Source of the DNA: Cylicocyclus nassatus
Taxonomy: Eukaryota; Nematoda; Chromadorea; Rhabditida; Strongylidae
Length of the DNA stretch: 64,000 nucleotides
Direction of reading: 5' to 3'
Assembly: GCA_958299035.1 (NCBI GenBank)
Contig: CATQJL010000112.1
Location: forward strand, 61,053,823-61,117,822
Below are positions 32,741 to 44,345 of the stretch, piece after piece. A model generated the notes under the pieces. That model did not search any database and had not been told where the DNA came from. It was given only the letters and a program-made list of their open reading frames with translations. Position numbers and translations under genes: made by a program. Within the stretch, counting starts at the first letter, position 1, and every line of letters begins with the position of its first letter.

Positions 32741-33820
32741 TATTAATAGATAGAATTAGATTAGGTTGTACCGGCAGTTTGCTGGTTTCTAAATGACTAT
32801 AAAATCAGGTACAATAAAGACTTGAATGGATTTCAAAGTGCAGTCGATATAGCTTTTCCTTCCCGTTCTTATGACTACATTTACGAAGCATAGTCTTTAT
32901 AAGCTTTCTGATAATTGCCAAAATTCTTCACCCGTCATTTCTGCTCAAAGTTCGGCTAATTTTTGAAAATCGTATTTCAAAGTTTCAGAGAAAAATCAAG
33001 TACGTCTCAAATAGAGCAGTCTCCTGACCAGCCAGTTCAGCTTTGAAAAAATTAATTTTTCGGAGGTCTCGATTTTTGGTAAAGCCATGAAACTCACAAT
33101 TGCAGCGAAAACATGAAAGGTTCCAAGGTTTCTGAGAGTTGAAACCTGGTTATTACTAAACGCTATTTGTGCAACTCAACCAAGTTCGATTTGCTTTGAA
33201 GTAACAGCTTTTTGGAATTTTCGGTACTTCCATGAGCTAAAGGTGATCAAAAAGTCGTAGTTTTTCTCAAATAAACAATCATTACAGAGGTGAATGTGAC
33301 TCATGTAATCTGAAGTATTATGTAGACGAAGGTTCAGTTTACATAATAGCTACCAGCGAAATTATTAGTATAAGGTTTTTTTGAAATTCTAGGAAGATTT
33401 AGCGTTACTACCTGCTCAGTTTTAGTGACCGATGAAAAAAACGACAAAACTTTCGGGACAACCTATAACAAGGGTCCACCATTGGTGATGCACCCGAGCA
33501 TAGTGAAGAAAATCTGCGCGACACCTGCCAATGGGATTAACAGTAATTCTTTGCTTATTGTTTATTTGTTGGGTCAAATAAATGCCCTAAACTGTCTCTT
33601 CCCACGAAAAAATGATCGTACGATGATCAACAAGTCCTAAAATAGCAAAAAAAATTTTGCAGCAAAATCTCTAACTAGGAATAAATTACTTATTTATGAA
33701 ATGCATACTTTTATCATTCACAAAGGAAAGAGGTAGACTTCTGTGCAATTCATGGAGACAAGTTCGCATAGGCACAATTTTTGATAAACCCGTATAACTG
33801 ATACATGTATCATTTGCAAA
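32741..33820. other. No gene seen; solitary mariner-like end
   Basis: CAAAACTTTCGGGACAACCTATA at about 33447-33469 matches mariner-type right termini, but no left partner was found. Otherwise unremarkable AT-rich sequence downstream of the phospholipase gene. Confidence 0.35.
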
Positions 33821-36325
33821 TCATCCAAAGAGCGGTTGAGCCATAGCAGGGCAAATGTGCTTATCTCCTAGCCATTGCACCAAGTTACAATGTGTTGCAT
33901 AAACAATATTTCTACAGTACAAATTCGCATTCAGAGCAAATATACATTGACAAAATTCCATGTCACAATAAACTTGAGGAACGACACAGGCTTCGTAACT
34001 TTTATCGTGTCGCAGGCAGCAGAGGTTGACTGAAATAATAACAATTGATGAAGTTTTCTTTGCGTCTTTTGATCACTAAGGAATAAGCTTAGAAGTGATG
34101 TAAACTTTTTCTTGAGAAAAGCAGGTTGTATATGAAATGAACTGCATGTAGTGTTTGATGTCCTTGCCAGAACTGACAGTACACTTTAACTAACACATTT
34201 TCCTGAATGGGTCCCAGGAACTGTTTACCTACATAGTCTGGAGAGCTTGCATTTGGAATAAACATATTCAAGCCTTGCTAAAATTCGCACACTTTTAGAC
34301 ATCATCATAATACCCAGCTAAAAACACAAAAAAAGAACTTCTGTATCTCTTTTTTTCTCTTTGTATCGTATCCAGTGGCGGTCCGGGATTTTCCGTTCGA
34401 GGGGGGGGGGGGACAAAAAATTTTTCGAGTATAGGTGTATGACTATTTTCGAGGGCCCAAAAATCCACAGAATTTTTTTACAAAGCTAGTTTTTTAGAAA
34501 ACTTCAAAAATTATTTTGATTTTTCTTAAGTATAAACAAGTCTCTCGCACATTTTTTAAGCACGTTAGTAACTTGCGAAAAATTCGCGACCAGTATGCAC
34601 CCCCCCCCCCCTCGATCCGCCACTGGTCGTACCATAACTCGAGTTTGAATAAAATTTTGCATTGTAGATTTCTAAGCTCAGCCACAATGACCTGGAAGTG
34701 AAGGAAAGCTAAGCTTTTGTAGAAAAAGCTGACCTTTTACCAACTCACTTTATGAAAAAATTAGGTTTCACTGAAAAGAAAAATCACTATAAATTTTGGC
34801 TGGCAGTCAAGTTGGAAAACTTTAAAGTACCAGTTTGACTTCTTGAAAAAATCCTGAATCAAAAAATAGAAAAATAAATAAATCAAAAAAATAAGTATCA
34901 GGTTGTCCCATAAGTTCCGTCCGTTTTAATTTTCAATCGCAATAAATCATAAACTTCTTGTTTCTAAATAGGTTTCAAGGTACCTTTCGATAGAGCAAAG
35001 CAAGTTCTATGAGATGGCTATCTCGCCTTTGCACCAGCTCTAATCCATCTCGAGTTTCACGTCAAAATTCAAAAGATTCAACTGCCCGAAAAATCGAGAA
35101 AAAAATCATAACTCCGTTCAAAAAAAAATCCAACAAAAATTCCAACTTACTCGCGTGAACACTATCTATTTAAGACATTTAAGTACGCTACTGCCGTATT
35201 TTTCCATGGTTAAAAATTGAGAACACGAAAATTTTCATGTTTTTGCTCCCTCCATATGTAGATGTATACTACTAGCCCGTAGAAGTGCAAATGTAAATTT
35301 TCAGCTCTCTATAGGCACTAGTTCTTAAGAAATATGGATTTTAGCGTAAGACACCCAACTAAGGCAAGCTGTATTCGATAATTCGAGAACCAAAGCTTGT
35401 AGGGAGCTGAAAAGCTACACTTGTACTTCTACAGGCTAGTAGTATACAACTATCTATGTAGGAACAGCACAGCATCGCTTTCGCAAAAACATCAAAATCA
35501 TCGTTTTCTCACTTTCTAACCATGGAAAAAATACGGCAACAGCGTATTTAGATGTATGTCTTAAAGATAGTGTTTACGCGAGTAAGTTGGAATTTTTGTT
35601 GGATTTTTTTGAACGGAGTTATGATTTTTTCTCGATTTTTCGGGCAGTTGAATCTTTTGAATTTTGCCGTGAAACTCGAGATGGATTAGAGCTGGTGCAA
35701 AAGCGAGAGAGCCATCTTATAGAACTTGCTTTGCTCTATCGAAAGGTACCTTGAAACCTATCTAAAAACAAGAAGTTTATGATTTATTGCGATTGAAAAA
35801 AACGGACGGAACTTATGGGACAACCTGATAATAAAAAAAATTCTTTTAAAAAATTGGATTTCACATGAAGCATGTACTTCGGATATTCAGGTAACATTAC
35901 ACCTTTTTTACTCCTTATTAGACTTTTGAAAATATTTACGCTTTTTCGGGACTGGCTCAAAACAGTGACAAAACTTGTGCTTCCATCTAGGGATCTTATA
36001 CGTTCAAAGCTACGGCCATCAATGCAAACTAAAGCTGACTGACCTAACAGTTAACACCTGCTCTTTTGCTTTTTCATACTCAAATGGTCCACTCTAGATT
36101 ACATAATATAGCGCAATATGAAGGGGTATAAAACATTTGTTCCTTCATACTGTGATTTTGAAGCCACTTACTGCCGGCCTGATCGCACTGTGACGTCACC
36201 AAATAGGACGAGAATCTCGACGCCACGTCTGTTCCACATTGATAATCTTCAAATCGTACTTGTGCATCTCCATTAATCAATAGGATCGATAAAATCGATA
36301 TGATCTGCGGATAGAAGCTGCACAT
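33821..36325 (-). CDS. Secreted phospholipase A2-like paralogue, 120 residues
   Basis: The exons are 36172-36325 and 33821-34029, phase 1, donor GTAAGT and acceptor TTTCAG. Intron position and phase are identical to the gene at 5004-5530. Exon 1 encodes a signal peptide (about residues 1-22) and EDYQCGTD...TSQCDQAG, parallel to DYQCGAD...LQCNQAG in the other copy. Exon 2 carries CCLRHDKSYEAC then CDMEFCQC, so the His-Asp pair is kept but the usual Cys after HDx is Ser, which would break one disulfide. The protein is shorter at its C-terminus. Expected role: extracellular phospholipid hydrolysis, or a non-enzymatic relative. The 2.1-kb intron has been invaded by a hAT-type MITE and a mariner foldback element. 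Confidence 0.82.
34373..34625. mobile_element. hAT-type MITE with homopolymer arms, 253 bp
   Basis: Ends CAGTGGCGGTCCGG and GATCCGCCACTG. Flanking 8-mers ATCGTATC and GTCGTACC agree at 6 of 8 positions. A 12-base G run follows the left end and a 12-base C run precedes the right end, so the arms pair through G:C homopolymers. It lies in the intron of the second phospholipase gene. Confidence 0.6.
34898..35828. mobile_element. Mariner-end foldback element, 931 bp
   Basis: TCAGGTTGTCCCATAAGTTC and its inverted copy are flanked by TA. The arms are almost fully palindromic (about 420 bp each: GGTACCTTTCGATAGAGC, AAGATTCAACTGCCCG and TCCATGGTTA blocks mirror each other). No transposase is encoded. 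Inside the second phospholipase intron. Confidence 0.75.
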
Positions 36326-37211
36326 ACGCAATAATACAGGATGCTCGGTCGCACTGGTTATGAACCACTATGCTGCAAACTAGTCCCGATCATGGTATTA
36401 AACGATAATCCATAAAAAGTAACGACGTAATCGAACAACAAAGAAATCGATAACTCAAAAAACTTTATTGGGGTAACTTGCAACAACCATATGTGGATCA
36501 ATCCAAAACAACAATTACCGAACCAGCATTAGAGATGGAAGAGGGAAAAGATAAATGCAGATAAACATGCGGCAAAACAGGAAAATACGTTATATATTGG
36601 AAATGCAAAAATGGATTTTCAATTTTAGATGATTATCTACTATAATAAAATATAGGTAGAGAAATTGAAGAGATCTCAATGTAGATAAGCAGACTACTTA
36701 TAGATAAAATCAGTACACACTTGCTAATGTTCCGTAATCACGGACCACATCGCTACAGACTTGAAAATCTTGTATACCATGTGCTCGTGGAGTTTTTTTT
36801 AGACAAAATTGATCAAAATTGCAAATTTGAACGCAAGTTCAGACTACGCAGATGTTGTTGTACACCGTTGTGTGATTACGGACTTGTCATGACGCCGATA
36901 TGCTGTATATAGTCCCATTGTCAAAAATTGTGATGCTCTTCGAGTTTGGATCGTATTGAACGCTTGACACAGAAGTCAAATCTAAAATTATCTCAGTTAC
37001 AGTAATCCTCTACGACCACCAAAAATTCCCACGGTTTATGTAATTGTTTAACTCTTGTTAATGGTAGGTTTATCCTTTCCTGAATTTCTATGCAACTTTT
37101 TCGCCTAAGCAGAAATAGTTCCGATAAGCCGACAGTTTTTGAAAATTTGAATTTTGAGGCATAGCTTTTACTTTTACCTCCTCGGAGCCACACTATCAGA
37201 TAAAAACTGAC

Positions 37212-39589
37212 CTTTCCATACTGTATGCTTGCCATTCACATACATGTGAGCGTAGAAATCGTAGATTGCGGACACAGTCACATTGTCGACGTCACATTCC
37301 ACGGTGTACAGCAACCCACACCGTACGATTGCGTTGCAAAATCGTGACGGAAGCACTGCTGGTAGGGACCAGCTGGACAAAACCTGCAGAAGTGATTGTG
37401 AAAGGGGTGGTGATAATGAGCGATGTTGAGCAATGAGCGACATCAAGCGAGTGCCGGCGGCTGTGCGTGATATCGTGCGACATCAACTTTTTGACTCACC
37501 TTCAAGCTGAACGGTTGTATACGGCTTGCTGTTAGGTAATCCTCTCCTTTCCGACGATATAACATCCAGATTCCGTGTTCGTCTGCTTGCACATCCATTC
37601 GAGAGTTCGAATTATTGTAAAGCATATCCTTAACATTGTTGTCTCGAAAATATTTCAAAAATTGTCAAGATGCAAGCGGCAGTACTTACCGTGCTGATAT
37701 TCAGTTGCAGTTCCTTGGTATCTCCGGTCTTTACGTTGTATGCTATAAGCATATCGTTGTAGTTATAATATGCCGTGCCATTAAATACCGTATTATCAGT
37801 GCCATGGAACGGATACGGTAATGTAATTATTGACTTCGGTTCCGAATGATTAAGCGAACGAGCACTGGGGAACTGGAATTGGAAGTCTGGTGCATCAAAC
37901 GCAAAATCACTAGTAAGCTTTTTTTTACATTATAATCTGAGGAATTTATCTTTCATGGAAAGACGCAAGTAATAGTAGCTGTTCATTCAGGCTTTTTTTG
38001 CACATCGTCCAAATTTTGTACGTTTAAATAATAGGACTTGTAAGATAACTTGCAAAAGAACTTACCACAAGCATACTGTAGCCAAGATCAAATTCCGTGA
38101 CGTAATATGTATGTCTGTCTCGCAAAGCTGCACCCATGGAATTTGGCCGTATGCCAACCACAACAGGTTCCGACAACTTTACTTCACTGGAGCATCCTGC
38201 GAACAGTCAAGAAATAAAACCTTCAGTCCTTTTCAGTTTTCCCGGAAAAAGACTCACGCCTACGTTTCTCAATTGTATCTACGGTGTTTCTTTAGGCAAA
38301 GGACATACTTCACGCGATTTCAGTCGCCACGCGATCTGGCAATTTGCCAGATGTTTTCAAATTTAATACTGGTAGACCCCAAATGCACAGCATGTACAAC
38401 TTTCGTAAGTTGATAAAATGCCCCATCTTCCGTACATTGAGAAACCCCGTATGATGAGTTATGAACATTGGAGTTTTGCCAAATCGCGCCGCGACCGAAA
38501 TCGCGCGAGGTATGTCCGAGGCCTTAGTATCTCAGACACATCTTAAACAGCTTTTCTCTCAAAATGGTTTCTTTGTGTATCAGAAGATTACGCTCAATTG
38601 ACTGACCAACAACTTCGGAACTGTGAGCTCCCTTGACTAAAATATTTTATCCCAAAGGCTGGTCGTCCAATATTATGCTTATTTTTTTTAATTATTCCAC
38701 TTTCTGAGAAAAAATGAGAATGCATAAACAAACTGTCCAAAAAGCCGTGGAAAGGGGAGGTTAAGGTATTCTAAATTCCCAAGATTGAAGTTTTACTTCG
38801 GGTCTTGTCTTTAAGGAGGGGTTATTGACATGCTAATGGCGAAAGTGACTCTCAATAGGTATGGTAAATTCTTTTTGTGAGTTACGCTGGGCGCGGCAGG
38901 GGGCTGGATCCTATTGTGAGATTTTCCCTGGATTTGGAATCGAGCGGCCAAACAGCTGGTCGTAAAAATCGTGGTCAGCATGATGGATCTTCAGTGGGAT
39001 TACGATAGGTAACCTTTGCCATACTAAAAGTAGCGGGCAAAGTAATTACGCTAATTTCTATGTCAGACAGGGTTTCAATTATACAAGATTTCAACAAAAA
39101 TCGGATTTGAGTTTTCAGAGATATATGGGAGATTTTCGGGTAATCGTGGGTAATTTGAACACTGCTTACGTTTTCGTTCCGACCGCATGCGTGATCGTTG
39201 CGTTTTACGCGGAACTGGTGACGACGGCGCAGTTTTCGTTGTTTTCTCGATTTCTTGCTCCAGCTCCAACATAGTATATCGTTTTTGTAAGCACATACGA
39301 TGCATGGCCTTCCGCTGTAACACGATCTCTTCCATCTGCTATTTAATCAATAACAATCGATATCGGCTTACCGAAATCTGTGCGTAAACAGGCAGAAATA
39401 AGCCATTCTGCGCTTCTGTCGAGCGTTTTGATCGAATTGAGTTGGATAATTGCCTCTGAAAATTCCACGTTGTCAACATCATTGACAGAAAGGAGATGAT
39501 ACCTGCAAATTTGTGATAGTTGTCCGTTGGACTAGGATCACCACGGAGCTGGCAAGAACAGCTAACCATGGAACAGCGGACTTCCACAT
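37212..39589 (-). CDS. Olfactomedin-domain protein (UNC-122/colmedin-like), 3' end unresolved
   Basis: The exons are 39503-39589, 39372-39455, 39170-39335, 38066-38196, 37690-37872, 37500-37628 and 37212-37383; every junction keeps phase. The N-terminus is a signal peptide or type II anchor (MWKSAVPWLAVLASSVVILV), followed by RSKR, a possible furin site, and a helical segment (LELEQEIEKT). A basic stretch ends in RSERKR just before the olfactomedin domain. Domain landmarks in order are VVVGIRP, TLPYPFHGTDNTVFNG, YYNYNDMLIAYN, DVQADEHGIWMLY and FCNAIVRCGLLYTVE. In C. elegans, UNC-122 and COF-2 are membrane proteins of this class; unlike them no collagen repeats were seen here. The final strand of the domain is missing: the next acceptor (near 37060) gives an early stop in the expected phase, whereas another frame (stop at 36993) reads on as INLPLTRVKQL. 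The third-last acceptor (GTTAAG) is weak. Confidence 0.85.
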
Positions 39590-39623
39590 TTGGTTATGTA
39601 AACTAGTGATAAATTCAGAGCAT

Positions 39624-39629
39624 CTGAAA
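39624..39629 (-). other. Likely trans-splice acceptor of the olfactomedin gene
   Basis: Read on the minus strand, CGTTTCAG lies 34 bases before the ATG at 39589, a good match to the nematode acceptor consensus with no exon upstream. Confidence 0.5.
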
Positions 39630-40149
39630 CGAATTAATCTAAGAGAAGACCTTCAAAAAATTTTACGAATGTCGTGAGATAGTGGCGTAAGCGTATAGTG
39701 AGAAATGTGATGCTCCTGTGAAGAGGGAGAGATCTGATCCAGATGTTTTTGTAAATTCTTTTTTTTAATCGTAGTAGTCGCTTCAAGGACCGCACTCAGC
39801 AAATTATCTCCGAATTCAGGCATAAGCTTGGCTTTAAAAAAGATCTGAAGATCAAGCCTATTAAGCTTCCTGTAACTATCTGCCCAAAATGGTTTTTTTA
39901 ACTGGAGTGGAAAATCGTCCTCTAATCACATTACCCTGACCTCCAAATTTTGGTATGTTTTCTCTTTACAACAAAGGTGCTTCCTGTCATCTTTATTACT
40001 GTATAATGCACACCTCATATGTTCGCAATTTCGCATTTCTGTACAATGTTTTAGTTCATAAGCTCAGTGAATTTATCATGTAAAGAAAAGTTAGAAAAGT
40101 TGAAAGGGAAAATGGCAAAAGACTTTAAGAGGCTATCATTTAAAAATAT

Positions 40150-40998
40150 TAGGTTGGCACGAAAGTTCTTGCGTAATTCAAACAAAATTCAATAACTTTC
40201 CAAAGACTTAACCTAAATTCACAGTCTTGCATGCTAAAAATATTAGAAGTCTTACGCTTCATAATGGATGTTTAAGCATAAGATTCCGTGAGCTGGAAAT
40301 CAAGAACGAAGCTCTCGAATATGTGGCTTCAAATTTCGCGATTTTGAGTTTGGTGCCAGAAAATCGCAGAGTGTCGCTAGCTAGCCGAAAAAAATCTGTA
40401 GAATTTACTTACACAGCAAAAGTCCATATGTAACTTTGGAAGGCTTTGATCTTGCACGGTGAAGCAAAAACAAAAAATTCGTGAAATAAGTTATTTTGTT
40501 AAAAAAAATCCCCTCATGTCCGCAGTTTTCCGGCGAAAACACTTTTTTACAATCGAGAAAACGTCGCAAGGCTCTAAATAGGCACTATGTCTAATTTCTG
40601 GTTGCAAACTGTGTTTCTGTGGAAAAGTTAGTGCGATGAGGGGATTTGTCCTGTGAAATGAGAATTTTCACAAATTTTTTGTTTTCGCGTTTCCATGCGC
40701 GATCAAAGCCTGCTAAAACAACGTATGGACTTTTGCTGTGTAAGTAAATTCTACAGATTTTTTTCGGCTAGCTAGCGGCACGCGATTTTCTGGCACCAAA
40801 CTCAAAATCGCAAAATTTGAAGCGCCTTATTCGAGAGCTTCGTTCTTGATGTCCAGCTTACGGAATCTTACGCTTAAACATACATCATGAAGCGTAAGGC
40901 TTGTAATATTTTAGCACACAAGATTGTGAACTTAGGTTTAGTCTTTGAAAAGTTATTGAATTTTGTTTGAATTACGCAAGAACTTTTGTGCCAACCTA
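40150..40998. mobile_element. Mariner-end foldback element, about 850 bp
   Basis: TTAGGTTGGCACGAAAGTTCTTGCG and its inverted copy, with TA at the junctions. The arms are palindromic over roughly 400 bp (CTTACGCTTCAT, GATTCCGTGAGCTG, GCTAGCTAGCCGAAAAAAAT blocks mirror each other). No transposase. Confidence 0.75.
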
Positions 40999-43900
40999 AT
41001 ATGTGAATGAGTTATTGAATACAAAAAAATTGGGAAGGTTAACTTAGTAGTGTTTTTTTTGCAACAATTATCAAAGCAATACTATCCGCAAAATGAAAAA
41101 GCATCAAGATGCTTTTGTGGAAAATTTATACAATGCGTTAATACGGTTCACAAGCGGTGAAATTTTTTGGATTTAGTCATTAAAATCAAATGGTTTGATC
41201 TAGCAAAAATGGAAACAAAAGTGATAAAAAATTAATCGCGTCAGCTTCTAATAATAAGTCGTCTATAATGTTACGTGACAACTACAGAGTACCGCTCCGC
41301 AACCTTGCATTGTCTGCGTTATTGAATGAACTATATATGATGGTGATACAAAGTGAGATCAAGCAGACTTAGATACAAAATCATAATATATATTTCTCAG
41401 AGTTTGATAAATCTTGTGTTGAAATTTTTTTTGTAATGCGCTTCGCCTTAAAGTTTCCTCAAATCTTTGCAATGGCAGTTGCTTGCAAACGAGCTAAAAA
41501 AATATCGAGGGTCGTGTTATCACAAGCATTTGTAGAAGGATGCGCAGAACAAGATAGTTAATTGGCGAAATGTGACCCTATGGGGTGTCAAATGATTCTA
41601 ATCAAAAAGTTCAGGAGCAAGCAAACAAGCAAAATATCCAGATTAAATTTGCAAAAGCTCTGCAAGAGTAGAAACATCAGAAACTGTTCAACGAACATTG
41701 TTAGTAAAGCACTGCGCGAGAAATAACGCGCCTTTACAGCCTCCGTGGCCTTCCTCACAACCAACGAAGACAAATATGTTCAGGAAATGAGATACGATAG
41801 AAGGTGAAGGAGACCAGGCTAGTGAGCATCAATCATTAGCTCAGAAAATCCACGACTGCCAAAAGCATAGGGTGAAAAGGTTGAACATCTATGAACGAGG
41901 GACATATGAGATGCATAGGCATTGATTATTACGTGGTCCGAATATAAGCTAGGCGAAGGTTATTCCGAGATTACTACACATATGCCTGGCACTGACAACT
42001 TTCAGTTTCTCGTTAGAAACTCGTTTGCCCCTTTTGGAGTGAAGTAGTTTTTTGGTACTAGTTTGCACACTCTAAAACCTGCGTTATTTTATGTTTAAGG
42101 GTTTTCAAGTGGGGGTAAAAACTCGATAGATCCTCAAAAGTCAAGTTTGGTTGTCATACATAGCATAACAGCAGTCCGAAAGAAACAGCTCCACTGCCAA
42201 AAATTAGTTTTTTCATAGAGCATGTGTAGAATAGAAGGGTGAGCTCAGAAATCGAAATCTCCCTATATGAGCAGTAGAGCGAGAATTCGGCTGAAAGCGG
42301 AAATTTTGCTTATTTGTTCTTCCGGTTTCATATATTTGGGTCACAAAATGGCAGCTTTTCATGTTGCGCTTGAGGGAAGACCTGCTCAAAGAGAAGTTAA
42401 GTAAAATTTCCAAAAAAAAAAGCTAGACTATTTATATCTCGATACGCACAGCCTGTTAGAGATCGCAAACTTTACTCTTTAGTTTTTCATGACTGTTTGT
42501 CAACTTCTTAGTGTAAGAATAGTCGAATAGTGGCTGGAGATATGTACAATGTAAGAATTCAGAAATTCTTTTGAGTTCTTTGTAGGTGGGCATGCAGAAG
42601 ATTGGGTTCAAGTTATTGAATCTGTCTTCACGGGAATTTGAAATTCAGCTGAAGTGCCTCTTTATTGGTCTTAAAAAAGCAATAGATGCAGTTACGAGTT
42701 CGTAAGTATGTTTAACTAAAGTAGAATTCAATTACATCCAGCTCGACATAAGTAAAGGAAAAGCAGGCTAAGAACTCTATGAATACATAACCAGCCTTTC
42801 GATAACTGAACGCTGCATAAATGATATAATCTCAAACCAAGAGAGGTTTTTGCACAATGCTCATATGTTCAACTTACTTATTAATTGACAAGAAGGTTCG
42901 AAGTTATTCGAAGTAGATGGAGTTGAGAGAAGCAGCAAAAAATTTGTAGCAAAAATGAGAATGATAATTCTACAATAGTTTCTACAAGAGTGTGAAAATG
43001 GCAATGTCAGCAAACAGTATTTAATACGACACAGTTTTTTGGAACTGAGGGAACCTTTGGCAAGTTTGAGAAAAGAATTTGATAGTGGTTCATAAAATGT
43101 AACATCCAAGATCAAAGATCGTCGATCTGTGAGGAGAAACTTCATTTCCAGTAAGCTGCCGACAAGAGGTCACTGGCCATTATATTGGCTCTTAGACCGC
43201 ATTTGCCTTTCGAGAAGTCGTGTACTCATTAACGTGAATGAAATTGGACCAGCAGCTCGCGGCCCTTCGGATAAGAGGCTGAAGGGGCTTGAAGTCATTA
43301 CAGGGCCTTCTTGGCTGTCGCTGCTTATGGGGGACTTTTGACCTTTAGAGCAGAGTTGGGACACAGGCATAAGGCTGTAAGGAGCAGCTAGACTGCTCAA
43401 TGAGCGGAATGAGCTACAGTAGCCAGATCCAAGGCGGTTAGCTTTGTAGCTTTGGGACGACCCTTGACCATATGCGCATGCTGCATGCGCAGAGGGGCCC
43501 TAGAAGGTCAAGTTATGATTTACGGGGTGGGATTAATGAGCACCGAAATCTGATACTCAATGCTTCAGCACACAGCTGATCCCACAACAATATTATGACG
43601 AAATGATACGATTAACGGGATGAGCCGGCAAGGGTTTATGATAGGCGGGTTGTATACCGGGGATAAGAGGTTTGGCCAGGACGATGCAGAAGGAGGTTGC
43701 GAATATGCACGAAAAAGGTTAGGTAGTTGGAGTATTAATTGTGGTAAATAATTGTGACTTCCCAGTCAAAATTTGAACTGTATTGGTCAAGTTAAGTCAA
43801 TCTCTTGGAATAAAATTTCTTTGCGAAAACCTCTGTATAGGCTCACGTGTGAATTTTTTGCGGTAAAAATCCCTTCTTATGACTTTGGGTCGATATTATT

Positions 43901-44343
43901 ATTTATCAAGTTAGCAATACCAAGAACGCTTTATGAATTTTTAGCGAGTGTTCTTTCACAAGAAAATGAATCCGTACCTAGCCAACCAACGTATCAGATA
44001 AAAATCCTCTCTTCACATTTGCATCTGTGACTTCCAAACTAATTCACAAGCGTATGCCAAAACTGATTGATTATCGCTGTAAAAGCAATAAAAGAAGGAA
44101 TAAGCTTCAAAACAAGTTCCGAAATAGTTTGTCAAGAAAGTTGCTCAAAATGGCTAGATTATCGAGCTTTTAAAAGCGAAAAAAGGCGAAGAGGAAGTTT
44201 ATATGGCTTGCTAATGTAAACTTTGCAGCAAATAAAAAAGAAGGCGCCAAACTTGTTGAAAACCTGCTGCGAATCATTTTAATGTTTAACTTACATAGTT
44301 CACAAATAATGATTTTACGGATACATCCTCACTCAAACTATTA
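40999..44343. other. Gene-poor stretch
   Basis: No complete gene was recognised. A possible plus-strand exon is listed at 42586-42701. A GC-richer patch (about 43140-43700) has ORFs without recognisable domains. Confidence 0.35.
42586..42701 (+). CDS. Possible internal exon of an unidentified gene
   Basis: An open 116-bp frame lies between TTTGTAG and GTAAGT and encodes VGMQKIGFKLLNLSSREFEI and a further 18 residues ending KKAIDAVTSS. Borders and composition look exonic, but no neighbouring exons were found on this strand, so it may be chance or a gene relic. Confidence 0.25.
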
Positions 44344-44345
44344 TA

